Below the pieces are notes generated by a model that made no database searches, was not told the DNA's origin, and saw only the letters and a program-made list of their open reading frames with translations. A stretch of DNA of 64,000 bases, taken from contig CAVQEZ010000019.1 in the NCBI GenBank assembly GCA_963711635.1, positions 186,001 to 250,000 on the forward strand, given 5' to 3'. The position numbers and the translations under genes were made by a program. Shown here one piece after another: positions 1-9,417 of this stretch; position 1 is the stretch's first letter; every line of letters begins with the position of its first letter. The stretch is from CADEED01 sp963711635 (GTDB lineage Bacteria > Pseudomonadota > Gammaproteobacteria > Steroidobacterales > Steroidobacteraceae).

Positions 1-127
1 CAGCGTTGGGGGATTTGAAGCCGAGCTCATTGGCGATCTCGGCGCGCGTGGGGGGCATGCCGGTTTCGTTGATGGCACGCTGGATGAGACGCAGGATTTC
101 GGTTTGGCGCGGAGTGAGATCGGACAT
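1..127 (-). CDS. lexA: LexA repressor, N-terminal part (cut by window edge)
   Basis: The minus strand from an ATG at 127 encodes about 42 residues starting MSDLTPRQTEILRLIQ and continuing through GMPPTRAEIANELGF. This is the winged-helix DNA-binding start of LexA, the SOS repressor, which cleaves itself through its C-terminal Ser/Lys domain when RecA is activated. That domain lies outside the window. A near-consensus LexA box sits about 45 nt upstream at 171-186, as expected for an autoregulated lexA. The gene is divergent from the oxidoreductase gene on the plus strand. Confidence 0.9.
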   Translation of the reverse strand, partial: MSDLTPRQTEILRLIQRAINETGMPPTRAEIANELGFKSPNA

Positions 128-163
128 GGCGGATTCCTTTAAAGAAGAATCAGGGCTGAGGAT

Positions 164-1825
164 TTGTACACTGTGAATTTATCCAGGTCAAGCGTCCAAA
201 GCCGCTACGACGTGGTGATCGTCGGCGGCGGCCACAACGGCCTCACCTGTGCCTGCTACCTGGCCAAATCGGGCCTTTCGGTGGCCGTTTTCGAGCGCCG
301 CGGCATCCTCGGCGGGGCCGCGGTCACCGAGGAATTCCACCCTGGCTTCCGCAACTCCACCGCCAGCTACACGGTGAGCCTGCTGAACCCCAAGGTGATC
401 CGCGATCTGAGGCTCGAGCAGCACGGCCTGAAAGTCCTCGAACGCCCCATGCAGAACTTCCTGCCACTGCCCGACGGGCGCGCACTCACCGCCGGCCCCG
501 CGCAAGTGGATACGGTGGCGGCGGTCCATCGATTTTCGCCGCGCGATGCGGAACGGCTCCCCGCGTACTTCTCCATGCTCGACGGCGCCGTGGAAATGTT
601 GCGACGCCAGCTGCTGGAAACGCCACCCACCAATCCTCGCCGCCTGCGCGACCTGTGGGGCGCGCTGCAGCTCGGACGTCACTTCCGCAAACTCGCGCCC
701 GAAGTGCAGCGCGACATCCACGAATTGTTCACGCGCAGCGCCGGCGACTTGTTAGATCACTGGTTCGAGACCGACGCGGTCAAGGCGCTGTACGGTTTCG
801 ACGCCGTGGTCGGCAACTACGCCAGCCCTTACACGCCCGGCAGCGGCTATGTATTGCTGCACCACGTCTTTGGCGAAGTGAACGGCAAACCCGGCGTGTG
901 GGGCCACGCGGTTGGCGGCATGGGAGCGATCACACAGGCCATGGCCGCGGAGGCGCGGCGTCTCGGCGTCACGCTCGAGACGGATGCGCCCGTCAAACGC
1001 ATCCTCACCACGCGCGCTCGCGCCACCGGCATCGAGCTGGAAGACGGACGCGTCATCGAAGCCAATGCAATCGCCGCGAATGTCGGGCCCAAGCCGCTCT
1101 ATCTCAAACTGCTCGCCGATGCCGAGCTACCCGCCGAATTCCGCGCGCGCATCGAGCGATTGCGCATGGGCTCGGCGACATTCCGCATGAACGTCGCCCT
1201 GTCCGAGCTGCCGAAATTCACCGCTGCACCGCGCAACGACGGCGGCACGCATCTTTCCTCGGGAATCATCCTCGCGCCATCGCTCGAATACATGGATCAC
1301 GCGTTTGCGGACGCGCGGCTGACCGGAATGTCGCGCGCGCCAATCGTCGAAATGCTGATTCCATCGACGCTCGATGCGTCATTGGCACCAAAGGGAGCTC
1401 ACGTCGCCTCGCTGTTTTGTCAGCATTTCTCCTACAAATTGCCGGGCGGCCGCGACTGGCGTCAGGAACGACAGCGTGCTGTAGACCTCATCCTTTCGAC
1501 GGTGGAATCGTACGCGCCCAACTTTCGCGCAAGCATCCTCGGTCACTCGGCCTTGAGCCCAATTGACTTGGAAGAAAAGCTCGGCCTAGCAGGCGGCGAT
1601 ATTTTCCACGGCGCGTTAGGACTCGATCAATTGTGGGCCGCGCGACCGATGTTAGGTTACGGCGACTACCGCACGCCACTGAAAAGCCTGTACTTGTGCG
1701 GCTCCGGTGCGCACCCGGGCGGCGGAGTCACGGGAATTCCCGGGCACAACGCCGCGCGCGAAATGCTGCGCGATGGCATCGTCAATGGCCGGAGCGTCGA
1801 TGTTAGGGGCCCTAATAGCTCCTGA
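164..1825 (+). CDS. FAD-dependent oxidoreductase, phytoene desaturase / PYROXD2-like
   Basis: This 553-residue protein opens with a Rossmann FAD-binding motif (VVIVGGGHNGLTCACYLA, near residues 18-35). It has the amine-oxidase/phytoene-desaturase signature GGAAVTEEFHPGF and a C-terminal FAD-contacting segment LYLCGSGAHPGGGVTGIPGH. This layout is typical of the NAD(P)/FAD oxidoreductases annotated as PYROXD2 or carotenoid-desaturase-like. The substrate cannot be read from sequence, and no carotenoid genes lie nearby. The start is uncertain: TTG at 164 or GTG at 173, both overlapping the putative LexA box. The reading frame is intact. Confidence 0.8.
   Translation: MYTVNLSRSSVQSRYDVVIVGGGHNGLTCACYLAKSGLSVAVFERRGILGGAAVTEEFHPGFRNSTASYTVSLLNPKVIRDLRLEQHGLKVLERPMQNFLPLPDGRALTAGPAQVDTVAAVHRFSPRDAERLPAYFSMLDGAVEMLRRQLLETPPTNPRRLRDLWGALQLGRHFRKLAPEVQRDIHELFTRSAGDLLDHWFETDAVKALYGFDAVVGNYASPYTPGSGYVLLHHVFGEVNGKPGVWGHAVGGMGAITQAMAAEARRLGVTLETDAPVKRILTTRARATGIELEDGRVIEANAIAANVGPKPLYLKLLADAELPAEFRARIERLRMGSATFRMNVALSELPKFTAAPRNDGGTHLSSGIILAPSLEYMDHAFADARLTGMSRAPIVEMLIPSTLDASLAPKGAHVASLFCQHFSYKLPGGRDWRQERQRAVDLILSTVESYAPNFRASILGHSALSPIDLEEKLGLAGGDIFHGALGLDQLWAARPMLGYGDYRTPLKSLYLCGSGAHPGGGVTGIPGHNAAREMLRDGIVNGRSVDVRGPNSS
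171..186. promoter_or_regulatory. Probable LexA (SOS) box
   Basis: CTGT-GAATTTAT-CCAG matches the gammaproteobacterial LexA box CTGT-N8-ACAG with one mismatch. It lies in the lexA upstream region. It also overlaps the start of the divergent oxidoreductase gene, so LexA could influence both. Confidence 0.55.
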
Positions 1826-1994
1826 CGCGACTTGTCGCCGCAGGCCGACATCGAACAAATATCAGTTGCAAACAACTCGCGAATTTGTTGCAGTTGCGCC
1901 CGCGTATTAGACGTCTACCTTCTGCTCACATCGCATTCGTTGCGGTTGATAAGCGAAGCGGATTGCTCAACCACCAATAAGGGGATTGATCGTT

Positions 1995-2306
1995 ATGAAG
2001 AGTGCGATTATCAAGGTTGCTGCCGTTGCAGCGTTCACCATGTTGGCCGGCTGCCAGGACTTGAAGCCTCTGCAAGCCGACATCGACAATCTCAAGCAGC
2101 AAGTGAGCCGTCTCACAGCGGATCTCGCTGCCGCCAAGAGCTCGGCCGATGCGGCAAATGCCGCCGCTCAGTCGGCTTCCTCGACCGCCAGCGGTGCGCA
2201 GAGTGCTGCCAACCAGGCGCTCGCGGCGGCCCAGGCCTCGCAGTCCTGCTGCGATGCCACCAACGAGAAGATCGACCGGATGTTCCGGCGCTCGATCTCC
2301 AAGTAA
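1995..2306 (+). CDS. Lpp-like alanine-zipper outer-membrane lipoprotein
   Basis: The 103-residue product has a short signal peptide ending in the lipobox LAGC (acylated Cys near residue 19), then a long heptad-rich helix. The helix begins DIDNLKQQVSRLTADLAAAK and becomes very Ala/Ser-rich, as in Lpp/OprI coiled-coil lipoproteins that anchor the outer membrane to peptidoglycan or form trimeric helices. The end (MFRRSISK) carries a final Lys, as in Lpp, where that residue links to peptidoglycan. The ATG at 1995 is preferred over the upstream TTG at 1986 because AAGGGGA lies about 9 nt before it. A strong terminator follows. Confidence 0.8.
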   Translation: MKSAIIKVAAVAAFTMLAGCQDLKPLQADIDNLKQQVSRLTADLAAAKSSADAANAAAQSASSTASGAQSAANQALAAAQASQSCCDATNEKIDRMFRRSISK

Positions 2307-2324
2307 TAGATCCACGTCGATAGC

Positions 2325-2355
2325 AAAACGCCCCGCATTGCGGGGCGTTTTTTTT
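2325..2355 (+). terminator. Rho-independent terminator of the lipoprotein gene
   Basis: A 10-bp stem (AACGCCCCGC / GCGGGGCGTT) with a 3-nt ATT loop runs into eight T residues at 2348-2355, 20 nt after the lipoprotein stop codon. Confidence 0.92.
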
Positions 2356-2375
2356 CGTCCGCTGAAACGTCGCAG

Positions 2376-2687
2376 TCAGCGCACGCCGCGAAGATAGCGC
2401 GGCTTCGCGGCTTCGGTGGAGGGCTCGGACGCTGAACTCTTCGCAGGCGTCTGCACGCGCGATCCCGTGGCCGGCACGGGCTGGCCGGTGTCTCGCAGCC
2501 AGTCCTGGGCGAGCGCGATCAACTTCGCATCGCCGCTGGCCAGCGCGCCGTCCATCACCTGCTTCTCGAGCGACGCGTCCTTGAGGAATTGCGCGAGATC
2601 GAAGCGCACGCCGGCGGAAGCCAGATAGGCGTGCCATAGCTGGGTGGCGCGCCGCAGCCGCTCGCCCGTGCTGGTGATGAGGCTCAT
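2376..2687 (-). CDS. Small hypothetical protein downstream of amtB
   Basis: This is a 103-residue soluble protein beginning MSLITSTGERLRRATQLWHA, helical in its first 70 residues, with a disordered Ser/Pro/Ala-rich tail. It starts 3 nt after the amtB stop, so it is probably co-transcribed and translationally coupled to the transporter. It is not GlnK/PII: no T-loop or PII signature is present. I recognise no family, and the function is unknown. Confidence 0.65.
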   Translation of the reverse strand: MSLITSTGERLRRATQLWHAYLASAGVRFDLAQFLKDASLEKQVMDGALASGDAKLIALAQDWLRDTGQPVPATGSRVQTPAKSSASEPSTEAAKPRYLRGVR

Positions 2688-2690
2688 GGG

Positions 2691-4019
2691 TTACTCGACG
2701 CTTTCGCCGTGCGTACTGACGTCCAGTCCCGCCGCTTCCGCTTCTTCACTCACGCGCAGGCCGATGGTGACCGAGATGAGCATGAGGAGAATCAGGCTGA
2801 CGACCAGCGCATACGCAGCGCAGGCACCGATGCCGATCAACTGCGCCGTGATGCTGCCCTCGACGCCGCCAATCGCCACCGAAGCGAACACGCCGGTGAG
2901 CATCGCTCCCACCGCGCCACCCACGGCATGAATACCGAAGGCATCGAGCGAATCGTCATAACCGAACCAGGACTTGAGACCGACCACCGCGCCGAAGCAG
3001 GCCACGCTCGCGGCCACGCCGATGACCAGCGCCGCGCCGATGCCCACGTAACCCGAGGCCGGCGTGACGGCGACCAGGCCCGCGACCGCGCCGGACGCGA
3101 TGCCGAGTACGCTGGCCTTGCCACGCGCCGCCCATTCGATGGCCATCCAGGTGAGCGCGGCACTGGCCGCGGCACAGTGCGTGTCGGCGAAGGCCAGGCC
3201 CGCGCGTCCATCGGCCGACAGCGCCGAGCCCGCGTTGAACCCGAACCAGCCCACCCACAGCAGGGCGGCGCCGGTGATGGTCAATGCCAGGTTGTGAGGG
3301 AAGATCGGATCCGTGCCGTATCCCTTGCGCTCGCCCAGCATGATCACGCAGGCCAGGCCGGTGACGCCGGCATTGACGTGAACCACGGTGCCGCCGGCGA
3401 AGTCGAGCACGCCCAGCGAATGCAGCCAGCCATCGGGCGACCACACCCAGTGCGCCATCGGCACGTACACGCACAGCGACCACAACGCCATGAACACCAG
3501 CATCGAGGAGAACTTGATGCGTTCGGCGAACGCGCCGGTGATCAGCGCCGGCGTGATGATGGCGAACATGAGCTGGAACATCATGAACACCGATTCGGGG
3601 ATGGTCGGCGCGAGATGGCTCACCGACACCTGGCCACCCTTGGCGTAGAACAGTCCTTCGAGTGCGAAGCGCGAGGTGCCGCCTATCCAGGGCGAGTCCT
3701 CGGTGAATGCCAGGCTGTAGCCGATCACCACCCACAGCACGGTCACCAGGCAGGCGATGGCGAAACTCTGGGCCATGGTCGACAGCAGGTTCTTCTTGCG
3801 CACCATGCCGCCGTAGAACAGCGCCAGGCCGGGAAGCGTCATCAGCAGCACGAAGGCCGTCGACGTGAGCATCCAGGCGGTGTCGCCGCTGGAGATCTTG
3901 TCGGCGTCGACCAGGTACGGCGCGGTGTGCACCGAATCGGCCGCCTGCGCGAATGACGACGCGGCGAATGCCGCGAGCGCACTGCCCAAAGCAAGGATTT
4001 TTCCTCTCATGCCGGCCAT
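2691..4019 (-). CDS. amtB: Ammonium transporter, Amt family
   Basis: About 442 residues: a cleavable signal peptide (MRGKILALGSALAAFAASSF then AQA) followed by eleven predicted membrane segments. Family hallmarks are visible: DTAWMLTSTAFVLLMTLPGL near the start, the FYGGMVRKKN loop, AHWVWSPDGWL, the pore region GTVVHVNAG with its conserved His, and FGIHAVGG carrying the second pore His. The protein conducts ammonium/ammonia across the inner membrane. The start could be the ATG at 4019 or at 4010; neither has a clear ribosome-binding site, and the frame is open to 4142. No glnK is present in the window, which is unusual because amtB is commonly paired with it. Confidence 0.93.
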   Translation of the reverse strand: MAGMRGKILALGSALAAFAASSFAQAADSVHTAPYLVDADKISSGDTAWMLTSTAFVLLMTLPGLALFYGGMVRKKNLLSTMAQSFAIACLVTVLWVVIGYSLAFTEDSPWIGGTSRFALEGLFYAKGGQVSVSHLAPTIPESVFMMFQLMFAIITPALITGAFAERIKFSSMLVFMALWSLCVYVPMAHWVWSPDGWLHSLGVLDFAGGTVVHVNAGVTGLACVIMLGERKGYGTDPIFPHNLALTITGAALLWVGWFGFNAGSALSADGRAGLAFADTHCAAASAALTWMAIEWAARGKASVLGIASGAVAGLVAVTPASGYVGIGAALVIGVAASVACFGAVVGLKSWFGYDDSLDAFGIHAVGGAVGAMLTGVFASVAIGGVEGSITAQLIGIGACAAYALVVSLILLMLISVTIGLRVSEEAEAAGLDVSTHGESVE

Positions 4020-4145
4020 TCTGACAAACGGCAATCGCCGGGACTTTGCACTCGCCATCACGAATCCGGCGGTGAAATGTGCTCCACGTCTAACAAAACA
4101 GATGCGGCGCGCACTACGCCGGTGCCGCGTGCGCCGGGTCACACT

Positions 4146-5174
4146 TTATTCAGGACGCGGCAACCAGAAGCGTACCGTGGCGCCCGCGCCGACCGCGCCT
4201 TCGGCCTCGATGCGGCCGCCGTGCCGCTGAACGATCCGCGAGACGGTGGCCAGACCCATGCCGTGACCGGCGAATTCGTCCTGGCGGTGCAGGCGCGTGA
4301 AGGGCCGGAACAGTCGCGTGGCCTGGTTCATGTCGAATCCCGCGCCGTTGTCGCTCACGCAGATCCAGGTCAGCCCCTCGCGCTGCTCGGTGTAGAGGCG
4401 TACCGCGGCCTGCGGCGTACGGCCGGTGTACTTCCAGGCATTGCCCAGCAGCGTGCGCAGGATGGTCACCATCTGCCGTACGTCGCCCCAGGCGAAAATG
4501 CCGGGCTGCATGTCGAAGGCCACCGTGCGCTCCGTGGCGTGTCGCAGGTCGTAGTGCACGAGCTCGACCAGCGTCCCCACGTCCAGGTTTTCGCAACTCA
4601 GTTCGGCGCGGCCGGCGCGTGAAAAAGTGAGCAGCCCGTCGATCAGCCCGTCCATGCGATCGCTGGCCTTGAATATCTCCTTGAGAAAAGTCTTGCCTTC
4701 CTCGTTGAGCACCGCACCGCACTCATCGTCCAGCGCCTCGGCGAATCCTTTCAGAATGCGCAGCGGCCCGCGCAGGTCGTGGCCCGCGGCCGAGGTCAGC
4801 GCTTCGAATTCCTTGTTGGCCGCGGCGAGCTCCTGCTCCCTCTCCGTGAGGTCCTCGACCACCGCCAGCGACAGCCCGTGCCAGGTGTCGGGCACCGCCT
4901 GCACTCGCGCGATGAAGTTGCTGCCGTCGGGCCGGCGCACGGCCACGCGCTGCAGGCAGACGGGCGCGCGTAAATCGGCGAGCTGTGTCGCAACTTCGGG
5001 AAAGAATTCCGCCAGCCGCGTGCCGTCGAGCAGAGTGCCACTGGCACGCAACAGCTGCTGCAGGGCGGCATTCGCCTGCACCAGCACACCGTCGCGCCCG
5101 AATAGCAGCGAGGGCGCCGGATGCAGTTCGAACAGGTGATCGGCCGCGCCGTTATTTGTCGCCAGATTCGTCAT
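4146..5174 (-). CDS. PAS-domain sensor histidine kinase
   Basis: About 342 residues from the ATG at 5174 (MTNLATNNGAADHLFELHPA). A PAS-like sensor (FELHPAPSLLFGRDGVLVQANAA) occupies residues 10-120. A short coiled linker (REQELAAANKEFEALTSAAG) leads to a HisKA helix with the phospho-acceptor His in AAGHDLRGPLRIL. A HATPase_c domain follows, with N box LLGNAWKYT, G1 box ICVSDNGAGFDM and G2 box GHGMGLATVSRIVQRHGG. No transmembrane segment is present, so the kinase is cytoplasmic. It is divergent from a block of response-regulator genes starting at about 5,411, which are plausible partners. Confidence 0.88.
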   Translation of the reverse strand: MTNLATNNGAADHLFELHPAPSLLFGRDGVLVQANAALQQLLRASGTLLDGTRLAEFFPEVATQLADLRAPVCLQRVAVRRPDGSNFIARVQAVPDTWHGLSLAVVEDLTEREQELAAANKEFEALTSAAGHDLRGPLRILKGFAEALDDECGAVLNEEGKTFLKEIFKASDRMDGLIDGLLTFSRAGRAELSCENLDVGTLVELVHYDLRHATERTVAFDMQPGIFAWGDVRQMVTILRTLLGNAWKYTGRTPQAAVRLYTEQREGLTWICVSDNGAGFDMNQATRLFRPFTRLHRQDEFAGHGMGLATVSRIVQRHGGRIEAEGAVGAGATVRFWLPRPE

Positions 5175-5410
5175 ATGCCGCGTTATGGAATCGGCCGCCG
5201 CCCGCCACTCTGGAGAAAGGGATGGCGAAATTTGCACGCCCGTAGGGTTTAGGCAGCAGCCCGGCTGGCCGATATGTGATGGCCATCGCCCGCGACGGCA
5301 ACGCGTGGCCGGGCCTAAGGAATTGGCTCCGCACGCCGATATGACAGCTGTGGCGGACGGCCGGACAGGCTGCGCCACTCGTTCCCATACCGTAGCGAGT
5401 TTACGCGCCG

Positions 5411-7036
5411 ATGAGCACCAACGACATTCGAACTCAAGAGCATCCGCTTGTTGTTAGTCGAGGACAACGCGGCCGATGCCCGCGTGGTCGAGCGGCACCT
5501 GAAGGATGCGGGCCTGAACCAGGTCACCTGCGACGTGGTGACCACGGCCGGCGAAGCCACGACTCGCCTGCAGCAGGTCGAATACGACCTGATACTGCTG
5601 GACCTCGGGCTGCCCGATGCCACCGGTCTCGAAGCACTGCGCGCGTTGCGCGCCGTCGCCGACCTGACGCCTATCATCGTTCTCACCGGGTCCGACGACT
5701 ACAAGCAGGGACTGGTCGCGGTGCGCGAAGGCGCACAGGACTATCTGGAAAAGCGCCGTGTGAACGCCGGCATGCTGTCGCGCGTGGTCTCGTATTCGGT
5801 CGAGCGCAACAACTTCCACCGCGACCTGGTACGCGCCACGCGCCGTTACCAGGACCTGTTCAACAACGTGCCGGTGGCGCTGTTCACCGCGAATCACGAC
5901 GGCGTGCTGAAGACCGCCAACGCCGCCTGCCAGAAGCTGCTCGCCTGCCAGGGCATGCCGCTCGCCAAGGTCAATTTCCTCGATTTGCTGTTCGAGCCCG
6001 GCAAACGCGCCCACTTTCTCGATGTCATGTCGCGCCAACGCATGGTGGAAGGCTGGGAGACCACCATCCACGACTGCAAGGGCGGCAAGCTGCACGTGCT
6101 GGTGAACACCGCGCCGCTGTACGACGCCGCCCAGACCTTCGCGGGCTGGGAAGGCTGCATCACCGACATCTCGATGCTCAAGCAGACGCTGGAGGAGCGC
6201 GACCGTCTCGAAGACAACCTGCGCCAGGCGCAGAAGCTCGAGGCCATCGGCCAGCTCGCGGCCGGCATCGCGCACGAAATCAACACGCCGACGCAATACG
6301 TGGGCGACAACCTGCGCTTCCTCAAGGAATCCTTCGGCGAGCTCGACTCGCTGCTCACGCAGCTGGTGAAGGTGGGCGGCGCGCCGGCGGGCAAACTACT
6401 CGGCGATGCCGACTTCGACTACCTCAAGGAAGAAATCCCGCGCGCGCTGAACCAGTCGCTGGAAGGCGTCGACCGCGTCGCCAAGATCGTGCGCGCGATG
6501 AAGGAGTTCTCGCACCCGGCGCGTGAAAAGACCGCGACCGACCTGAACAGCGCCATCCAGAGCACCATTACCGTAGCCAGCAACGAGTGGAAATACGTGG
6601 CCGAGCTCGACATGGACCTCGACGCCAACCTGCCCGCGGTGCATTGCTCACCCGCCGAGTTCAACCAGGTGGTGCTCAACATGTGGTCAACGCCGCGCAC
6701 GCCATCAGCGACGTGGTCGGCGATGGCGGCAAGGGCAAGGGCAAGATCACGGTCAAGACCCGCCCCGATGGCGACTGGGCCGTCGTCGAGATCAGCGACA
6801 CGGGCTCCGGCATGCCGCCGCACGTGCAGCAGCGCATCTTCGAACCGTTCTTCACCACCAAGGAAGTGGGCAAAGGGACCGGACAGGGCCTGGCCATCGC
6901 CCACAACGTCATCGTCGACAAGCACGGAGGCACCATCAAGGTGACCAGCGCGCCCGGCAAGGGCACCACTTTCATCATCCGCCTGCCCATCGGCGGGATG
7001 AAAGCCGAACCGGAGGCCGCGGGGGCCGCTGCGTGA
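5411..7036 (+). CDS. REC-PAS hybrid sensor histidine kinase (frameshifted)
   Basis: Domain order: an N-terminal receiver (RLLLVEDNAADARVV, phospho-Asp in LILLDLGLP), a PAS domain (RYQDLFNNVPVALFTANHDG), a coiled linker, HisKA with H box GIAHEINTPTQYV, then HATPase_c (ISDTGSGMPPHVQQ, KGTGQGLAIAHN). The N box is interrupted near 6,683: AACATGTGGTCAAC appears to have lost one G, splitting LNM from VVNAAHAI. A second slip near 5,434 separates the ATG at 5411 (MSTNDIRT) from KSIRLLLVEDN. Without it the only in-frame start is TTG 5448. The 3' end overlaps the next gene by 4 nt. The REC domain at the kinase N terminus suggests it receives as well as sends phosphate. Confidence 0.82.
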
Positions 7037-8250
7037 ACGCGATCCGCGTCATGTTCGTCGACGATGAGCCGCGCGTGCTCGAGGGCCTGAAGCGAATGTT
7101 GCGACCCAAGCGCAATGAGTGGCAGATGACCTTCGTGGGCAGCGCGCAGGCCGCGCTCGACGCCTTGAAGGCGGAGCCCTGCGAGGTCGTGGTCACGGAC
7201 ATGCGCATGCCCGGCATGAACGGCGCGGAGCTGCTCGAGGTCGTGCAACGCGAGTATCCGGACACCATCCGCCTGATCCTCTCCGGCCAGGCCGAGACCG
7301 AATCCGTGATGAAGGCGCTGGGCGTGTCGCACCAGTTCCTCTCCAAGCCCTGCGATGCGGAGATCCTGACAGGGCACCATCGCGCGCGCGTTCACGCTGC
7401 GCGACCTCGCCGGCAATCGCGGCGGTCAAGGCGCTGGTGGCGCGCATCAACAAACTACCGACGCTGCCGGCTACCTACCAGCGCCTGGTCGAGTGCCTGA
7501 AGCAGTCCCAACGCCGACATCGAGACGATGTCGCGAAGATCATCTCGCACGATCCGTCGATGTCGGCGCGGCTGCTCAAGGTGGTCAACTCGGCCTATTT
7601 CGGACTGCCAAGCCGGTGGCCGACGTGGCGCGCGCCGGCGCCCTGCTCGGCCTCGATCGCATCATGGCGCTGGTGCTGGGCCAGGGAATATTTTCCGACT
7701 GCGAAATGCCGCAGGTGCGAGGCTTCAGTCTGGAGGCGCTGTGGGCGCACAGCGTGGCCACCGCCACGGCCGCGCATCGCATCGCCATCGACGAGGACCT
7801 CGACAAGGAACAGGTCGCCGCGGCGTTCCTCGCCGGCATGCTGCACGACATCGGCAAGCTGGTGCTCGCCATGGGCATGCCGAACGAATACGCGCGCGTG
7901 CTGGAGCTGGCGAAGGGCCGGCCGGGCAGCGCACGCGACATCGAGACGCTGGAGCTGCAGGCCGCGCACACCGACGTGGGCGCCTACCTGGTCGGGCTGT
8001 GGGGCCTGCCTAACACGATTGCCGAGGCCATCGCCTTCCACGAAGATCCGGCGCAGTCGACCGGCGACTTCGGGCTGCCGGGAATCGTGCACGTCGCGGA
8101 CCGCATCGCGCATCGCCCGGACATCGCCGATCCGCGCACGCCCGAGTTGCATCTGAATTTCGGCTATCTCGAGAAACACGAGAGAGGCGGCAAGTGGAAC
8201 GAATGGCGCGAATCTGCGCCGCCGCCATTGCGCAAGGAAGGCCCGCATGA
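7033..8250 (+). CDS. REC-HDOD response regulator (frameshifted)
   Basis: A receiver domain (IRVMFVDDEPRVLEGLKRML, phospho-Asp in VVVTDMRMPGMNG, signature Lys in FLSKPCDAEIL) is followed by an HDOD output domain (NKLPTLPATYQRLVECL, DPSMSARLLKVVNSAYFG, GLDRIMALVLGQGIF, AAAFLAGMLHDIGKLVLAMG, AYLVGLWGLP). HDOD proteins are HD-superfamily relatives that usually act as regulatory scaffolds rather than nucleases. Three or four apparent single-base indels (near 7,365, 7,505, 7,610 and 8,180) break the frame. After the last one, the frame ending in an ATGA overlap with the next gene gives the tail VERMARICAAAIAQGRPA. The start overlaps the kinase stop by 4 nt, so the two are translationally coupled. 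Confidence 0.8.
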
Positions 8251-9401
8251 AAGACCGCGTCCTCTTCGTCGACGACGAACCCAACGTGCTCGACGGCATC
8301 CGCCGCCAGTTGCGCAACCGGCGTCGAACTGGAGACCGCGACCAGTGCCGCGGCCGGGCTCGACATCATCAAGGCGCAAGGGCCCGTTTGCCGTGGTGGT
8401 CTCCGACATGCGCATGCCGGAGATGGATGGCGCGCGTTTCCTCGCCAAGGTCAACGAAATCGCGCCGCAGACGGTGCGCATGGTGCTCTCGGGCCAGGCC
8501 GATCTGGAATCCACCATTGCTGCTGTCAACGAGGGCCGCGTATTCCGCTTCCTGCTCAAGCCCTGCAACTCCGAAACGCTGTTCGGCGTCATCAAGAACG
8601 GCATCGAGCAGTACCGCCTGATTCACGCCGAGAAGCACCTGCTCGAGAACACGCTCAATGCCACCGTCAAGGTGCTGTGCGACGTGCTGGGACTCATCAA
8701 TCCGGTGGCGCAGCGGCGCGCGGTGCAGATTCAGCGATATGCGGAGAGCGCGGCCGCGGCGCTGCGGCTGCTGCCCAACATGTGGCAGTACCACCTGGCC
8801 GCGATGGTCTCGCAGCTCGGCTGCATCACCATGCCGCAGGAAACGCTGGCGCGCGCCTATCGGCGGCCAGGCGCTGTCGGACGAAGAACGCCGCCTGTAC
8901 GAGTCGCACCCGGAGATCGCCGGCAAGTTGCTGGGTACGATCCCGCGCCTTGAGGCCGTGGCCGGCATGGTCGCGGGCCAGATGCAGCCACCCTCCCGCG
9001 ATCTCGACAAGGGTAACCCTTCAACGTGGGAGCCGGAGAAGATAGGCGCCGCCATCCTCTGGGCCGCGGTGCGTTTCGATCGCCACATTTCCCAGGGCCG
9101 CGCGCCCGAACAGGCGGCGCAGCTCGTGAACCAGGCCGCGCCCGGCCTGCCCCCGGCCATCACGCAGGCCATGGTCAAGGCCATCAGCGATGACTCCGGC
9201 CTGGTCATGAGCCGCGGCGTGACGCTGCGCGAGCTCGAGATCGGCATGTCGATCGACGCCGACGTGATGAGCTCGCGCGGCATTCGCCTGGTGCCGCGCG
9301 GCACCGAGGTGAGCTCCACCGTGCTGGAGCGTCTCAAGGCCGTCGCCGGCGGAGTCGGCGTGGTCGAACCCATTCGTGTTTCAGTCAAAGTGCTCGATTA
9401 G
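8247..9401 (+). CDS. Response regulator with degenerate HD-GYP-like output (frameshifted)
   Basis: The receiver begins MKDRVLFVDDEPNVLDGIRRQ, has its phospho-Asp in VVVSDMRMPEMDGARF and its Lys in FRFLLKPCNSETLF. The C-terminal half keeps the fold landmarks of an HD-GYP phosphodiesterase: a helix like the usual start, AMVSQLGCITMP where AALLHDIGKIGIP is expected, and YESHPEIAGKLL. The HD pair is replaced (SQ), and the HHE and GYP motifs are absent, so metal binding and c-di-GMP hydrolysis look lost. Indels near 8,320 and 8,870 split the frame. It sits between REC-HDOD and REC genes in the same run. Confidence 0.78.
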
Positions 9402-9417
9402 CTTCAAGGTGTCCGTC

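Noticed and set aside
164..1825. Carotenoid phytoene desaturase (crtI)
   Set aside because: The fold matches, but no crtB/crtE genes or carotenoid context exist. The sequence is closer to the PYROXD2-like oxidoreductase group.
2709..3956. A 415-codon open frame on the plus strand opposite amtB
   Set aside because: It is an antisense shadow of amtB with implausible composition (Arg/His/Asp-rich) and no ribosome-binding site.
5220..5345. Possible riboswitch-like motif (GCCTAAACC on the minus strand) upstream of the histidine kinase
   Set aside because: Only a short similarity to c-di-GMP-I riboswitch loops exists; the conserved GGCAAA and CGCAAAGC elements are missing.
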